The notes beneath the pieces were generated by a model, which made no database searches, had not been told where the DNA came from, and saw only the letters and a list, made by a program, of their open reading frames with translations. A stretch of DNA of 64,000 nucleotides from Pseudogulbenkiania subflava DSM 22618 (lineage in GTDB: Bacteria > Pseudomonadota > Gammaproteobacteria > Burkholderiales > Chromobacteriaceae): contig NZ_FXAG01000017.1 of assembly GCF_900177275.1 (NCBI RefSeq), forward strand, positions 40,131 through 104,130, read 5' to 3'. Below are positions 32,353 to 40,321 of the stretch, one piece after another. Numbering within the stretch: the stretch's first letter is position 1; every line of letters starts with the position of its first letter. A program made the translations under genes and the position numbers.

Positions 32353-33384
32353 ATGCGCAAGTTGAAAATGGTGTGGGGCCGGGCCCTGTTGGGGGCCCCC
32401 GCGTGGGCCGTCTATGTCTCGGCCATGGTGCTGTGCGTCCTCGTCGGCTTGCTGCTGGTGACGCTGGAGTCGCGGCTGACGCTGGCCATGGGCGGGTTGC
32501 TGGCGCCGCTGCTGATGGCGCTGCTGGCGGGGGCTGCCCTGGGTTGGGCCATCAACAGCACCAAGGACAGCCGCAATTCCAATAACTGGGAGATCGCCCA
32601 GGGTCTACGCAAGCGCGAGTTTTTCGTCCACTACCAGCCCATCGTCACGGCCCAGTCCGGTCATTGCATCGGCGTCGAGGTGCTGGCGCGCTGGCGCCAT
32701 CCGGTGCAGGGCTTCATCCCCTCGCAGCTGTTCATTCCGGCGGCGGAGGAGGCCGGACTGATCGTGGCGCTGACCCGCTACCTGCTGCGCTGCGTCGGTT
32801 ACGAGCTGGGGCAGATGATGCTGCCGGCAGGGTTCGTGGTCGGCGTCAATATATCCGCCAGCCACCTGACCACGCGCGACATCATCGAGGACTGCCGGTT
32901 GTTGCTGTCGGTGCTGAAGGACAAGCACATCCAGCTGGTGCTGGAAGTGTCCGAGCGGGTTGCGCTGGAAGAGCACGAAGAGAGCCTCAAGGTGGTGCGC
33001 GAGCTCAAGGCCATGGGGGTCCAGCTGGCGCTCGACGACTTCGGCGCCGGCCATGCCGACCGCCACTACCTGCAAACCTGGGGTTTCGACTACCTCAAGG
33101 TGGAAAAGGGCTACGTCTCGGCCATCGGCAAGGAGGGTTTCCGCGGCAACATCCTCGACGACATCCTGGTCAACGCGACCCAGCTCGGCCTCAAGGTGAT
33201 GATCAAGGGGGTGGAAACCCAGGGGCAGCAGAGCTACCTCAACGCCAAGGGCTTCCAGTTCCTGCAGGGCTTCTTCTTCGGGCGGCCGATGACGTTGAAT
33301 CATTTCCGCCGCTGGCTCTACGCCGAAGTGGCGTCCGAGTCCGAGTCGCCGCGTCCGGCGGCGCCGCGAGCGGAGGGCACCTGA
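32353..33384 (+). CDS. Membrane-anchored EAL-domain (c-di-GMP phosphodiesterase) protein
   Basis: 343 residues. Two N-terminal transmembrane helices (WAVYVSAMVLCVLVGLLLVTL and MGGLLAPLLMALLAGAALGWA), then an EAL domain from about residue 85. The signature motif reads EVL (GVEVLARWRH) rather than EAL, which is a common active variant. Other catalytic motifs are there: VNISASHL, LEVSERVAL, DDFGAGHAD, YLKVEKGYV (instead of LKID) and GVETQGQ. Hydrolysis of cyclic di-GMP to pGpG is therefore likely but not certain, because several conserved positions deviate. No sensor domain other than the membrane segment. Single gene. Confidence 0.88.
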   Translation: MRKLKMVWGRALLGAPAWAVYVSAMVLCVLVGLLLVTLESRLTLAMGGLLAPLLMALLAGAALGWAINSTKDSRNSNNWEIAQGLRKREFFVHYQPIVTAQSGHCIGVEVLARWRHPVQGFIPSQLFIPAAEEAGLIVALTRYLLRCVGYELGQMMLPAGFVVGVNISASHLTTRDIIEDCRLLLSVLKDKHIQLVLEVSERVALEEHEESLKVVRELKAMGVQLALDDFGAGHADRHYLQTWGFDYLKVEKGYVSAIGKEGFRGNILDDILVNATQLGLKVMIKGVETQGQQSYLNAKGFQFLQGFFFGRPMTLNHFRRWLYAEVASESESPRPAAPRAEGT

Positions 33385-33462
33385 ACACGCCTCAGGCGCA
33401 GGCTTTGAACGGCAAAACCAAGGTCGGCTACAATCCGGCCTTTTTTCTTGGCGGACATCCCG

Positions 33463-34305
33463 ATGAGTATGCAATACGGTGTGCAGCGCTACGCCCTGAC
33501 CCGGCCTTGGGCCAAGCGCGTGGGGCAGCTCTTTTCCCAACCCGGCAGCGTCACGTTGGCCGAAGACGGTGTCGGCGAACTGGTCGGGCGTGAGCTGGCG
33601 CGGGTTGCCCAGGTCTACGGCGAGGCGGACGGCGTGCCCGAGGCCGAGCTCGTGCTGGCCCTGGCGTACGGCTACCACGTCCGGCACGGCCGTCTGATCG
33701 CCGAGTTTGACGCCGGACTGGCGCGGGCGTTGGCGCACACGCGACTGCCGTCCCATCTGCCGGATACGCTGATCCTGCCGGCGGAAGCCTTCTTTCTGCA
33801 GGTGAGCGGCGAGGCCAGCGGCGGGGCCTTCATCCGCCATCGGCCTGCTGACCGGCAGCTCGACCTGGTGCTGGTCGAGGCGGCGTTCTCCGGGCAGGGG
33901 ACGAACTGGTGGCAGGTTCCCGAGCCGCTGTGGACGCTGACGGTCAACTACCCCGGCGAGCTGGCGCCGCAACTCGACGGCGTGCCGGCGCCGTGGCGTC
34001 CGCTGCTGGAGTCGGTGTTGAACGGTTTTGCCATGATGACCCAGCCGAAGGTGACGCTGGAGGCGGTGTGGGAAGAAGGCTCCACGGCGGAGTGGGTGGT
34101 GGCGGCCACGCACCCGACCTGTCCCAAGACGCGTCAGAAAGGGCGTGGTGCGCTGCTCAAGGCGGGATTCATCGAGGTGACGCGCTGCCAGGTGCCGGAG
34201 CTGCCGGGGCTGGACGGCGTGGTGAACAGTGCCGGCTACTGGCGCCGCCAGGCGCTGGGCGACGACAAGAGCCGCAGCCGGCTGGTCTGGGTGGCGCCGC
34301 GCTGA
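33463..34305 (+). CDS. Hypothetical cytosolic protein
   Basis: 280 residues, no family recognised. It has no signal peptide and no transmembrane helix. Sequence features: LTRPWAKRVGQLFSQPGSV at the start; YGYHVRHGRLIAEFDAGLARALAHTRLPSHLPDT in the middle; DRQLDLVLVEAAFSGQGTNWW; and ATHPTCPKTRQKGRGALLKAGF near the C-terminus, which ends in a basic stretch (DDKSRSRLVWVAPR). The ATG at 33463 is chosen over an upstream TTG. Base use is like the neighbours. It follows the EAL gene by 78 bases; a functional link is not shown. Confidence 0.7.
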   Translation: MSMQYGVQRYALTRPWAKRVGQLFSQPGSVTLAEDGVGELVGRELARVAQVYGEADGVPEAELVLALAYGYHVRHGRLIAEFDAGLARALAHTRLPSHLPDTLILPAEAFFLQVSGEASGGAFIRHRPADRQLDLVLVEAAFSGQGTNWWQVPEPLWTLTVNYPGELAPQLDGVPAPWRPLLESVLNGFAMMTQPKVTLEAVWEEGSTAEWVVAATHPTCPKTRQKGRGALLKAGFIEVTRCQVPELPGLDGVVNSAGYWRRQALGDDKSRSRLVWVAPR

Positions 34306-34335
34306 CGGGGCGCGCCGCCACGGAGGTCGGCCTGA

Positions 34336-35136
34336 CTAGGCGCGCTCGGCGACGAACTGCCTGACCAGCTGGCGGATCACCGCGGTGTCGAACGGCTTGT
34401 CGCACACCGCCGACACGCCGGCGTCCTGCACCGCCGCCAGGCGGCGCTGGTCGGTTTCGCTCGAGACCATCAGGATCGGCACGGTGAACTGCATGCTCTG
34501 GGTGCGGATGTATTCCACCAGTTGCTTGCCGTCCATGTGCGGCATGTTGTAGTCGGTCACCACCAGGTCGAAGTGGGTGGCGTTGATCAGCGGCACCGCC
34601 TCGCTGCCGTCTTCGGCTTCGGCGATCTGCTCGAAGCCGATTTTTTCCAGAACGGTGCGGATCAGGCGGCGCGAAGTGGCACTGTCGTCGACGATCAGCA
34701 CCTTCAGCATGCTGAAATCCTCGTCGCACTCGTTCAGCATCGGGTCGCTATTGAGGTACTCCAGCACGTTGCCGAGCGCCTTGTCGAGCTGGGCGGTGGT
34801 GAACGGCTTGGGCAAGATCGCCAGCGCGCCGGCCTGGCGTACCGGGTTGAGGTAGTGCGGCTTGGTCTCGCTGGAGATCAGGATGAACGGCCGGTCCAGG
34901 TGGGCGGGCTGTGCCCGCAGCGCATAGACCAGTTCGGTGCCGGTCATGTCGGGCAGGTAGAGCGCGCTGATCACCACGTCCGGGGTGTGCTGCTGCAGGT
35001 GCTGCAGCAAGGCTTGCCCGCTGTGGAACACGTCCACGTTGCGGATGCCCAGTTCGTTCAGGGCATGGCGGATGATCTGGGCCTGCAGCGGCGAGGGCTC
35101 GGCCAGGGCGATGGTCAGGAGCTGGGGAAGCGGCAC
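34336..35136 (-). CDS. Tandem receiver-domain protein with a degenerate first receiver
   Basis: 266 residues made of two REC domains and no output domain. REC2 (about 143-266) is a good CheY-like receiver: LIVDDSATSRRLIRTVL, phospho-acceptor Asp in VVTDYNMPHMDG, and the conserved Lys in CDKPFD. REC1 (about 5-120) keeps the switch Ser-Ser and the Lys (LPKPF), but the phospho-acceptor position reads SALYLPDMTG, with Ala where Asp is expected, and the acidic pair is only AEPS. So REC1 probably cannot be phosphorylated. The start is a GTG at 35136 with GAGGA seven bases upstream; an ATG start would remove REC1. It follows fbp on the same strand but behind a terminator. Confidence 0.85.
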   Translation of the reverse strand: MPLPQLLTIALAEPSPLQAQIIRHALNELGIRNVDVFHSGQALLQHLQQHTPDVVISALYLPDMTGTELVYALRAQPAHLDRPFILISSETKPHYLNPVRQAGALAILPKPFTTAQLDKALGNVLEYLNSDPMLNECDEDFSMLKVLIVDDSATSRRLIRTVLEKIGFEQIAEAEDGSEAVPLINATHFDLVVTDYNMPHMDGKQLVEYIRTQSMQFTVPILMVSSETDQRRLAAVQDAGVSAVCDKPFDTAVIRQLVRQFVAERA

Positions 35137-35196
35137 GTCGGCGTCCTCGTTGGCTTGGCGGGATGGGGTGTTACGGTCCGGTCGGGCGGTTGGCCG

Positions 35197-35225
35197 AAAA
35201 AAAGCCCGTGCGGCGCACGGGCTGG
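35197..35225 (-). terminator. Terminator of fbp, overlapping a TTGGCCGAA word
   Basis: On the minus strand AGCCCGTGCG/CGCACGGGCT-type stem followed by TTTTTTT. The T-run (plus-strand A-run) merges into the word TTGGCCGAA at 35190-35198. Confidence 0.88.
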
Positions 35226-35234
35226 TTCTGGGGC

Positions 35235-36236
35235 TTACTCCGCGTGGTAGCGGGTGACGAGTTCCACTTCTTCCTTGGAACCCAGGAACACCGCCACGCG
35301 CTCGTGCAGCTTGGAAGGCTGGATGTCGAGGATGCGCTGATGGCCGTTGGTGGCGACGCCGCCGGCCTGCTCGATGATGAAGGCCATCGGGTTGCCTTCG
35401 TACATCAGGCGCAGCTTGCCCGCCTTGGACGGGTCGCGCGCGTCCTTCGGGTACATGAATACACCGCCGCGGATGATGATGCGGTGCACTTCCGCCACCA
35501 TCGATGCCACCCAGCGCATGTTGTAGTCCTTGCCGCGCGGCCCGGTGGTGCCGGCCAGCAGCTCGTCCACGTAGCGTTTCACCGGGGCCTCCCAGTGGCG
35601 CATGTTGGACATGTTGATGGCGAATTCCTTGGTGGTTTCCGGGATGTGCATGTCCGGGTGGGTCAGCACGAAGCTGCCGTTCTCGCGGTCCAGCGTGAAG
35701 CCGTGCACGCCGTTGCCGAAGGTCAGCACCAGCATGGTCTGCGGGCCGTACACGGTGTAGCCGGCGGCGACTTGGCGCGTACCCGGCTGCAGGAAGTCGA
35801 CCTCGGTCGGCTGTGTCACGCCCTCGGGACAGCGCAGCACCGAAAAGATGGTGCCGACCGAGATGTTGACGTCGATGTTGGACGAGCCGTCGAGCGGATC
35901 GAACAGCAGCAGGTACTCGCCCTTGGGGTATTCGCCCGGGATGGCGTGCGGCAGTTCCATTTCTTCCGACGCCATCGCTGCCAGGCTGCCGCCCCATTCG
36001 TTGGCTTCCAGCAGCACGTCGTTGGCGATCACGTCCAGCTTCTTCTGCGCCTCGCCCTGTACGTTGCCGGTGCCGGCTTCGCCCAGCACGCCCGACAGCG
36101 CGCCTTTGTGCACGGAATGGCTGATGGCCTTGCAGGTGCGGGCGATGGTTTCGATCAGGAAACGCAGTTCCGGCGGAATGCTGCCTTGCTTGCGCTGCTG
36201 CTCGATCAGGAAGCGGCTGAGGGTGGTGTGACTCAT
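35235..36236 (-). CDS. fbp: Class 1 fructose-1,6-bisphosphatase
   Basis: 333 residues. Hydrolyses fructose-1,6-bisphosphate to fructose-6-phosphate in gluconeogenesis, metal dependent. The metal-binding signature [21 protein letters not shown] stands at about residues 112-132, preceded by [14 protein letters not shown]. The catalytic loop and substrate contacts [20 protein letters not shown] and [37 protein letters not shown] are intact. AGAGGA lies before the ATG. Length matches the family (~335). Followed by a terminator. Confidence 0.97.
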   Translation of the reverse strand: MSHTTLSRFLIEQQRKQGSIPPELRFLIETIARTCKAISHSVHKGALSGVLGEAGTGNVQGEAQKKLDVIANDVLLEANEWGGSLAAMASEEMELPHAIPGEYPKGEYLLLFDPLDGSSNIDVNISVGTIFSVLRCPEGVTQPTEVDFLQPGTRQVAAGYTVYGPQTMLVLTFGNGVHGFTLDRENGSFVLTHPDMHIPETTKEFAINMSNMRHWEAPVKRYVDELLAGTTGPRGKDYNMRWVASMVAEVHRIIIRGGVFMYPKDARDPSKAGKLRLMYEGNPMAFIIEQAGGVATNGHQRILDIQPSKLHERVAVFLGSKEEVELVTRYHAE

Positions 36237-36336
36237 GGATATCCTCTGTATCGGGGTGGGCTGCCGCCGGGGCGTATCGGTCGGCGGAAAGAACAGGCGG
36301 CATTATAACGCCTCGGCAGGGCTTGCTGTTAGCGTG

Positions 36337-36915
36337 TCAGCCCGCCTTGTTGCGGCTCAGGGTGACGCGCAGCGCGTCGGGGACAGTGCGGATGTCGGCA
36401 ATGGCGATGCGCTCGGCCAGGGGTTGGCCGAACACCGGCTGCTCCAGCCAGCCCGCCACGCGCGGCAGGCGGTCGAGGTGCAGCGTGAGCCGTTGCGACC
36501 CGCTCGACAGCCACGCCAGCGGCTCCGTCAGCTTGCGGATGAGCCGTTCCCCCCAGCCGGCCTCCAGCGTGGCCAGCACCAGCCCGGTCAGGGCGCGCCG
36601 CGCCAGCGAGGACGAGCGGGCCTCGCCCTTCAGGGTGTAGGCCAGCACCAGCTCGCGCCGCGGCCAGTCCACCGGCAAAAAGTGGAAGCGGATGGCGAGC
36701 CGTGCCGGCGCCGGGCGCAGCACCTCGAGCGTCAGGAGGCCGGCGTCGTCCGCGAGCTCGAGGTCGAGCACGGTGAAGTCGTCGCCGTCCAGGTGCTTGC
36801 GCAGCTGCGCCAGCAGCAACTCGCGCGGCAGCGAGAAGCCATCGCGGTGCAGCCGCGGCAGTCGGGCCGAGGTCTTCTGCCAGGCTTCGGCCAACCTTGC
36901 GCCCCAGTCACGCAT
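36337..36915 (-). CDS. Hypothetical protein in the uup-nlpC operon
   Basis: 192 residues, no recognised domain. The start codon overlaps the stop of the NlpC/P60 gene in TGATG, so translation is coupled. No signal peptide; the sequence is Leu/Arg-rich with amphipathic helices and strands (LARRALTGLVLATLEAGWGERLIRKL, LTHLDRLPRV-like segments), and it ends IADIRTVPDALRVTLSRNKAG. Some relatives in betaproteobacteria sit in the same place, as far as I can recall, but no function is known. Two TTGGCCGAA words lie inside the gene (36424-36432 and 36886-36894). Confidence 0.7.
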   Translation of the reverse strand: MRDWGARLAEAWQKTSARLPRLHRDGFSLPRELLLAQLRKHLDGDDFTVLDLELADDAGLLTLEVLRPAPARLAIRFHFLPVDWPRRELVLAYTLKGEARSSSLARRALTGLVLATLEAGWGERLIRKLTEPLAWLSSGSQRLTLHLDRLPRVAGWLEQPVFGQPLAERIAIADIRTVPDALRVTLSRNKAG

Positions 36916-37436
36916 CAGTCGAACAGCGTGCGCGCGCCTTCGAAGCGCGCGGCGAAGTAGCGGTTGTCGAGGCGCTCGACGCGGATGGTGCTGTTGCTGC
37001 GCGGCGCGTGCACGAACTTGCCGTCGCCGATGTAGATGCCCATGTGCGAGAACGGCCGGTTCAGCGTGTTGAAGAACACCAGGTCGCCGACCTGCATCCG
37101 GCTGGCCTCGATCGGCCGTGCCACGCCGGCGATCTGCGCCGCGTTGTGCGGCAGCTTCACGCCGACGGCGTTCTGATAGATGTAACTGACCATGCCGCTG
37201 CAATCGAGCCCGGCCTCGGGATTGCTGCCGCCGAAGCGGTAGTCGAGGTCCAGCAGGCCCAGGGTGTACATCAGGATCTCGCGCCCGGCGCCGTCCGCCG
37301 TGAGCCCCGACAGCGTCGTACTGGCCGGCGGACGCGGTCGGCTGCCGGCCGTCTTGCGGGGCGGGGCACTGCTGCAGGCGGCCAGCGCGGCGACCACGAC
37401 GGCGATAATGACGGCGGAGCACCGGCGAGAGGTCAT
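36915..37436 (-). CDS. NlpC/P60 family lipoprotein peptidase (C40)
   Basis: 173 residues. Signal peptide with lipobox VVAALAACSS, so a lipid-anchored envelope protein. The C40 domain has the catalytic Cys in LDCSGMVSYIYQ, the His in FSHMGIYIGDGKFVHAP and the third polar residue in the same segment. Such enzymes cut peptidoglycan peptides (D-Glu-meso-DAP bonds). Its start overlaps the uup stop (ATGA), and its stop overlaps the next start, so the three genes form one unit. Mature length ~155 is usual for Spr/NlpC-type enzymes. Confidence 0.92.
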   Translation of the reverse strand: MTSRRCSAVIIAVVVAALAACSSAPPRKTAGSRPRPPASTTLSGLTADGAGREILMYTLGLLDLDYRFGGSNPEAGLDCSGMVSYIYQNAVGVKLPHNAAQIAGVARPIEASRMQVGDLVFFNTLNRPFSHMGIYIGDGKFVHAPRSNSTIRVERLDNRYFAARFEGARTLFD

Positions 37437-39346
37437 CCCTGTTTGCTTTCCAGTTCTTCCCAGCGCGCCAGTTTCTCCAGCAGCAGCTCGTCGATCTGTT
37501 CGATGCGTTGCTGCCAGGCGATAGCCTCGCGCGGGGTGTCGCGGTAACAGTTGGGGTCGAGCAGTTTCTGGTTCAGCTCGGCCTGTTCGGCTTCCAGTGT
37601 GGCGATCAGCTCGGGCAGGCCGGCCAGCTCGCGCGTTTCATTGTAGGACAGCTTGGTGCGGCCGCTTTTGGGCTTGTCTTGGCGCGATGCCTGTGCCGCT
37701 GTGGGTGCCTTGGACGCGGACTCGGCCGGCTTCAGCGCCGCCATGCGCGCCTTGGTGTCGATCCAGTCCTGGTAGCCGCCGGGGTATTCTTCCAGTCTGC
37801 CGTCACCCTCGAAGGCGATCACCTGCGTCACCACATTGTCGAGGAAGGCGCGGTCGTGGCTCACCAGGAACACCGTGCCGCTGTACTTGTCGATGACGTC
37901 CTCCAGCAACTCCAGCGTGTCGATGTCGAGGTCGTTGGTCGGTTCGTCCAGCACCAGCACGTTGGCCGGGCGGGTGAACAGGCGCGCCAGTAATAAACGA
38001 TTCCGCTCGCCGCCCGAGAGCGAGCGCACCGGGCTGCGGGCGCGCTGCGGCGAGAACAGAAAGTCTTCCAGGTAGCTCATCACGTGCTTTTTCTGGCCGG
38101 CGATCTCGACGAAGTCGTTGCCCTGGCTGATCACGTCCGCCACGCTCATGTCCTCGTCCAGTTGCTCGCGGAACTGGTCGAAGTAGGCGATTTCGAGCTT
38201 GCTGCCTTGCTTGACGGTGCCGCTGTCCGGTGCCAGCTCGCCGAGGATCATCTTCAGCAGCGTGGTCTTGCCGACGCCGTTGGGGCCGATCAGGCCGATC
38301 TTGTCGCCGCGCAGGATGCGCGTGGTGAAATCGCGCACGATGAGCTTGTCGCCGAAGGCCTTGCCGACGTGTTCCAGCTCGGCCACCAGTTTGCCCGAGC
38401 GCTCGCCGGCGTCGAGCTGGAAGTTGACCTGGCCGACGCGCTCGCGCCGCACCGCGCGTTCGCGGCGGATCTGCTCCAGCCGGCGCACGCGGCCCTCGTT
38501 GCGGGTGCGGCGCGCCTCGATGCCCTTGCGGATCCACACCTCTTCCTGGGCGTGGAACTTGTCGAACAAGCGGTTCTGCTCTTCCTCCACCGCCATCTCC
38601 TCGGCCTTCTTCGCCTGGTAGGCGGAAAAACTGCCGGGGTAGCTGCGCAGGATGCCGCGGTCCAGCTCGACGATGCGCGTGGCGACGTTGTCGAGGAAGC
38701 GCCGGTCGTGGGTGATCAACAGCACGCTGCCGGCGAAATTCTTGATCAGGCCCTCCAGCCATTCGATGGCGGAAACGTCGAGATGGTTGGTCGGTTCGTC
38801 CAGCAGCAGCACGTCCGGCTTGGCGGCCAGCGCCCGCGCCAGCGCCACGCGTTTTTTCCAGCCACCCGACAGTTCGCTGATACGGGTGTCGGCGTTGAGG
38901 CCCAGGTAGGAGAGGGTGGTGGCGATCAGAGCGTCGAACTGCCAGCCGTTGCGCGCTTCCAGCTCGTGCTGGATGCGCTCCATCTCGGCCAGCAGGGTTT
39001 CATGGTCGGCCGACGAGTCGGTCAGCGCCTGGGTCGCCTTGTGATAGCCGGTCAGCAGCGCCTTGAGATCGCCCAGGCCTTCGGCTACGGCCTCGAACAC
39101 CGTGTGCTCGGGGTTGAACTCGGGCTCTTGCGGTACATAGGCTACGCGCACGTCGCCCTTCATGTTGATGCGGCCGTCGTCCAGTGCCACCGTGCCGGCG
39201 ATGCTCTTGAGCAGCGACGACTTGCCGGCGCCGTTGCGGCCGATCAGTCCGACCACCTCGCCGGGTTCCAGCACGAAATCCACCTTGTCCAGCAGCGCGT
39301 TGTGCCCGAAAGCCAGGCAGGCCTTGTCGACCGTGATGAGAGCCAT
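37433..39346 (-). CDS. uup: ABC-F ATPase Uup
   Basis: 637 residues. Two ABC ATPase cassettes in one cytosolic polypeptide: Walker A GRNGAGKSS and GPNGVGKTT, signatures LSGGWKKRVALARAL and LSGGERNRLLLARLF, Walker B LLLDEPTNHLD and LVLDEPTNDLD. The ABCF linker (RTRNEGRVRRLEQIRRERAVRRERVGQV) joins them, and a C-terminal coiled coil (LIATLEAEQAELNQKLL onward) distinguishes Uup. It acts on ribosomes or branched DNA intermediates rather than in transport. First gene of the uup-nlpC-unknown operon. The ATG at 39346 has only a weak Shine-Dalgarno. Confidence 0.95.
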   Translation of the reverse strand: MALITVDKACLAFGHNALLDKVDFVLEPGEVVGLIGRNGAGKSSLLKSIAGTVALDDGRINMKGDVRVAYVPQEPEFNPEHTVFEAVAEGLGDLKALLTGYHKATQALTDSSADHETLLAEMERIQHELEARNGWQFDALIATTLSYLGLNADTRISELSGGWKKRVALARALAAKPDVLLLDEPTNHLDVSAIEWLEGLIKNFAGSVLLITHDRRFLDNVATRIVELDRGILRSYPGSFSAYQAKKAEEMAVEEEQNRLFDKFHAQEEVWIRKGIEARRTRNEGRVRRLEQIRRERAVRRERVGQVNFQLDAGERSGKLVAELEHVGKAFGDKLIVRDFTTRILRGDKIGLIGPNGVGKTTLLKMILGELAPDSGTVKQGSKLEIAYFDQFREQLDEDMSVADVISQGNDFVEIAGQKKHVMSYLEDFLFSPQRARSPVRSLSGGERNRLLLARLFTRPANVLVLDEPTNDLDIDTLELLEDVIDKYSGTVFLVSHDRAFLDNVVTQVIAFEGDGRLEEYPGGYQDWIDTKARMAALKPAESASKAPTAAQASRQDKPKSGRTKLSYNETRELAGLPELIATLEAEQAELNQKLLDPNCYRDTPREAIAWQQRIEQIDELLLEKLARWEELESKQG

Positions 39347-39490
39347 GAGTCTGCAATGATCCAGAGATACCGTAATGCGCCGAATTGTAGCACGGGCGCG
39401 AAGTCCGCTTCGCGCCCGGCCGGCCGGGCTGTTACAATGCGCGCCATTACCGCCGGCCCCACCCGCGGCCGCTTTAGCGAAAGGAATTTC

Positions 39491-39844
39491 ATGTACTTCG
39501 TCGATCGATCCGTCGCCGTCATCAAGCCGAAAGAGCCGTTTCTGAACTGGCTGAACAACGTGCCGGGCAACGACACCGATCTCACCCTCGACAGCCTGCG
39601 CGCCGACTGCACGGTGATCCTGCTGCCCGAATTCACCGACCCGGAAGAAGGCGTGTCGCGTATCGACGACATGGCCGACCAGCTGTTCAAGATCGAATTG
39701 GCTTCCTGGTACGAAGACGAAGCGTTGTGGCCAACCGATCGTTCGCTGAAAACCTTCTGGGAGTGGTTCGACGTCGAAATCCACTCCACCGTGCTCGACA
39801 GCGTCGACGAAGACATTCACAACTACCCTGCCGCCGAGCTCTGA
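39491..39844 (+). CDS. Small conserved acidic protein of unknown function
   Basis: 117 residues, very acidic (PGNDTDLTLDSLRADCTV, EFTDPEEGVSRIDDMADQLFKIEL, WYEDEALWPTDRSLKTFWEWFDVEIHSTVLDSVDED). It reads as a soluble single-domain protein; a VILLPEF strand and long amphipathic helices are visible. I do not know the family by name. AAGGAA precedes the ATG. A TACAAT at 39433-39438 may be its -10 box. It is divergent from uup and precedes the YgfX-like and folC genes by only seven bases, so it may head that operon. Confidence 0.78.
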   Translation: MYFVDRSVAVIKPKEPFLNWLNNVPGNDTDLTLDSLRADCTVILLPEFTDPEEGVSRIDDMADQLFKIELASWYEDEALWPTDRSLKTFWEWFDVEIHSTVLDSVDEDIHNYPAAEL

Positions 39845-39851
39845 GCCCGCC

Positions 39852-40319
39852 ATGACCGCGCGCCAGCGTGCCGTGCCGCCGTTTGCCGTCGAGCTCGGTC
39901 CTTCGCGGATCTGGCTCGCGCTGCTGATCGGCAGTGCGCTGGCATTGGCGGCGGCCAGCCTGTACTACCTGCCGCTGGCCATGGCGGCCTGGCTGCTGCT
40001 GCCCCTGCCCGCCGTGTTGTGGCACGGGCTGCGCCATGATGGCTGGTGGCCGTCGCGGCAACGCATCGGCCGCCTCGAGGTCTCGCCGCAGGGGCAACTG
40101 GTGGCCTGGTTCGGCCCTTTCGCCGTGCCGGCCGATATCGAGCGCGACACGGTGATCACGCCCTGGCTGGTGGTCGTGAATCTGAGGCTGGAAGGGCATC
40201 GCCGCTCGCTGGTGTTGTGGCCGGATTCCGCCGCTCGGGAATCCTTGCGCGCCTTGCGGGTCTATTTGCGCTGGTTCCACGCACCGGAGCCCGACTCCGC
40301 ACCGAATCTGAATACATAA
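39852..40319 (+). CDS. YgfX-like two-helix membrane protein
   Basis: 155 residues. Two closely spaced hydrophobic helices (RIWLALLIGSALALAAASLYY and LAMAAWLLLPLPAVLWHGL) near the N-terminus, then a cytosolic beta-rich part with WLVVVNLRLEGHRRSLVLWPDSAARESLRALRVYLRW. The V-V-N-L-R, RRSLVLxPD and LRxLRVxLR pattern fits YgfX/CptA-like proteins. A toxin role as claimed for CptA is not implied here. Starts seven bases after the preceding gene and ends two bases before folC, so the three are one unit. Confidence 0.7.
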   Translation: MTARQRAVPPFAVELGPSRIWLALLIGSALALAAASLYYLPLAMAAWLLLPLPAVLWHGLRHDGWWPSRQRIGRLEVSPQGQLVAWFGPFAVPADIERDTVITPWLVVVNLRLEGHRRSLVLWPDSAARESLRALRVYLRWFHAPEPDSAPNLNT

Positions 40320-40321
40320 CC

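Noticed and set aside
38084..39844. 586-codon plus-strand frame opposite uup that runs into the small acidic protein gene
   Set aside because: Only its last 117 codons, from the ATG at 39491 with AAGGAA, look like protein; the rest mirrors uup.
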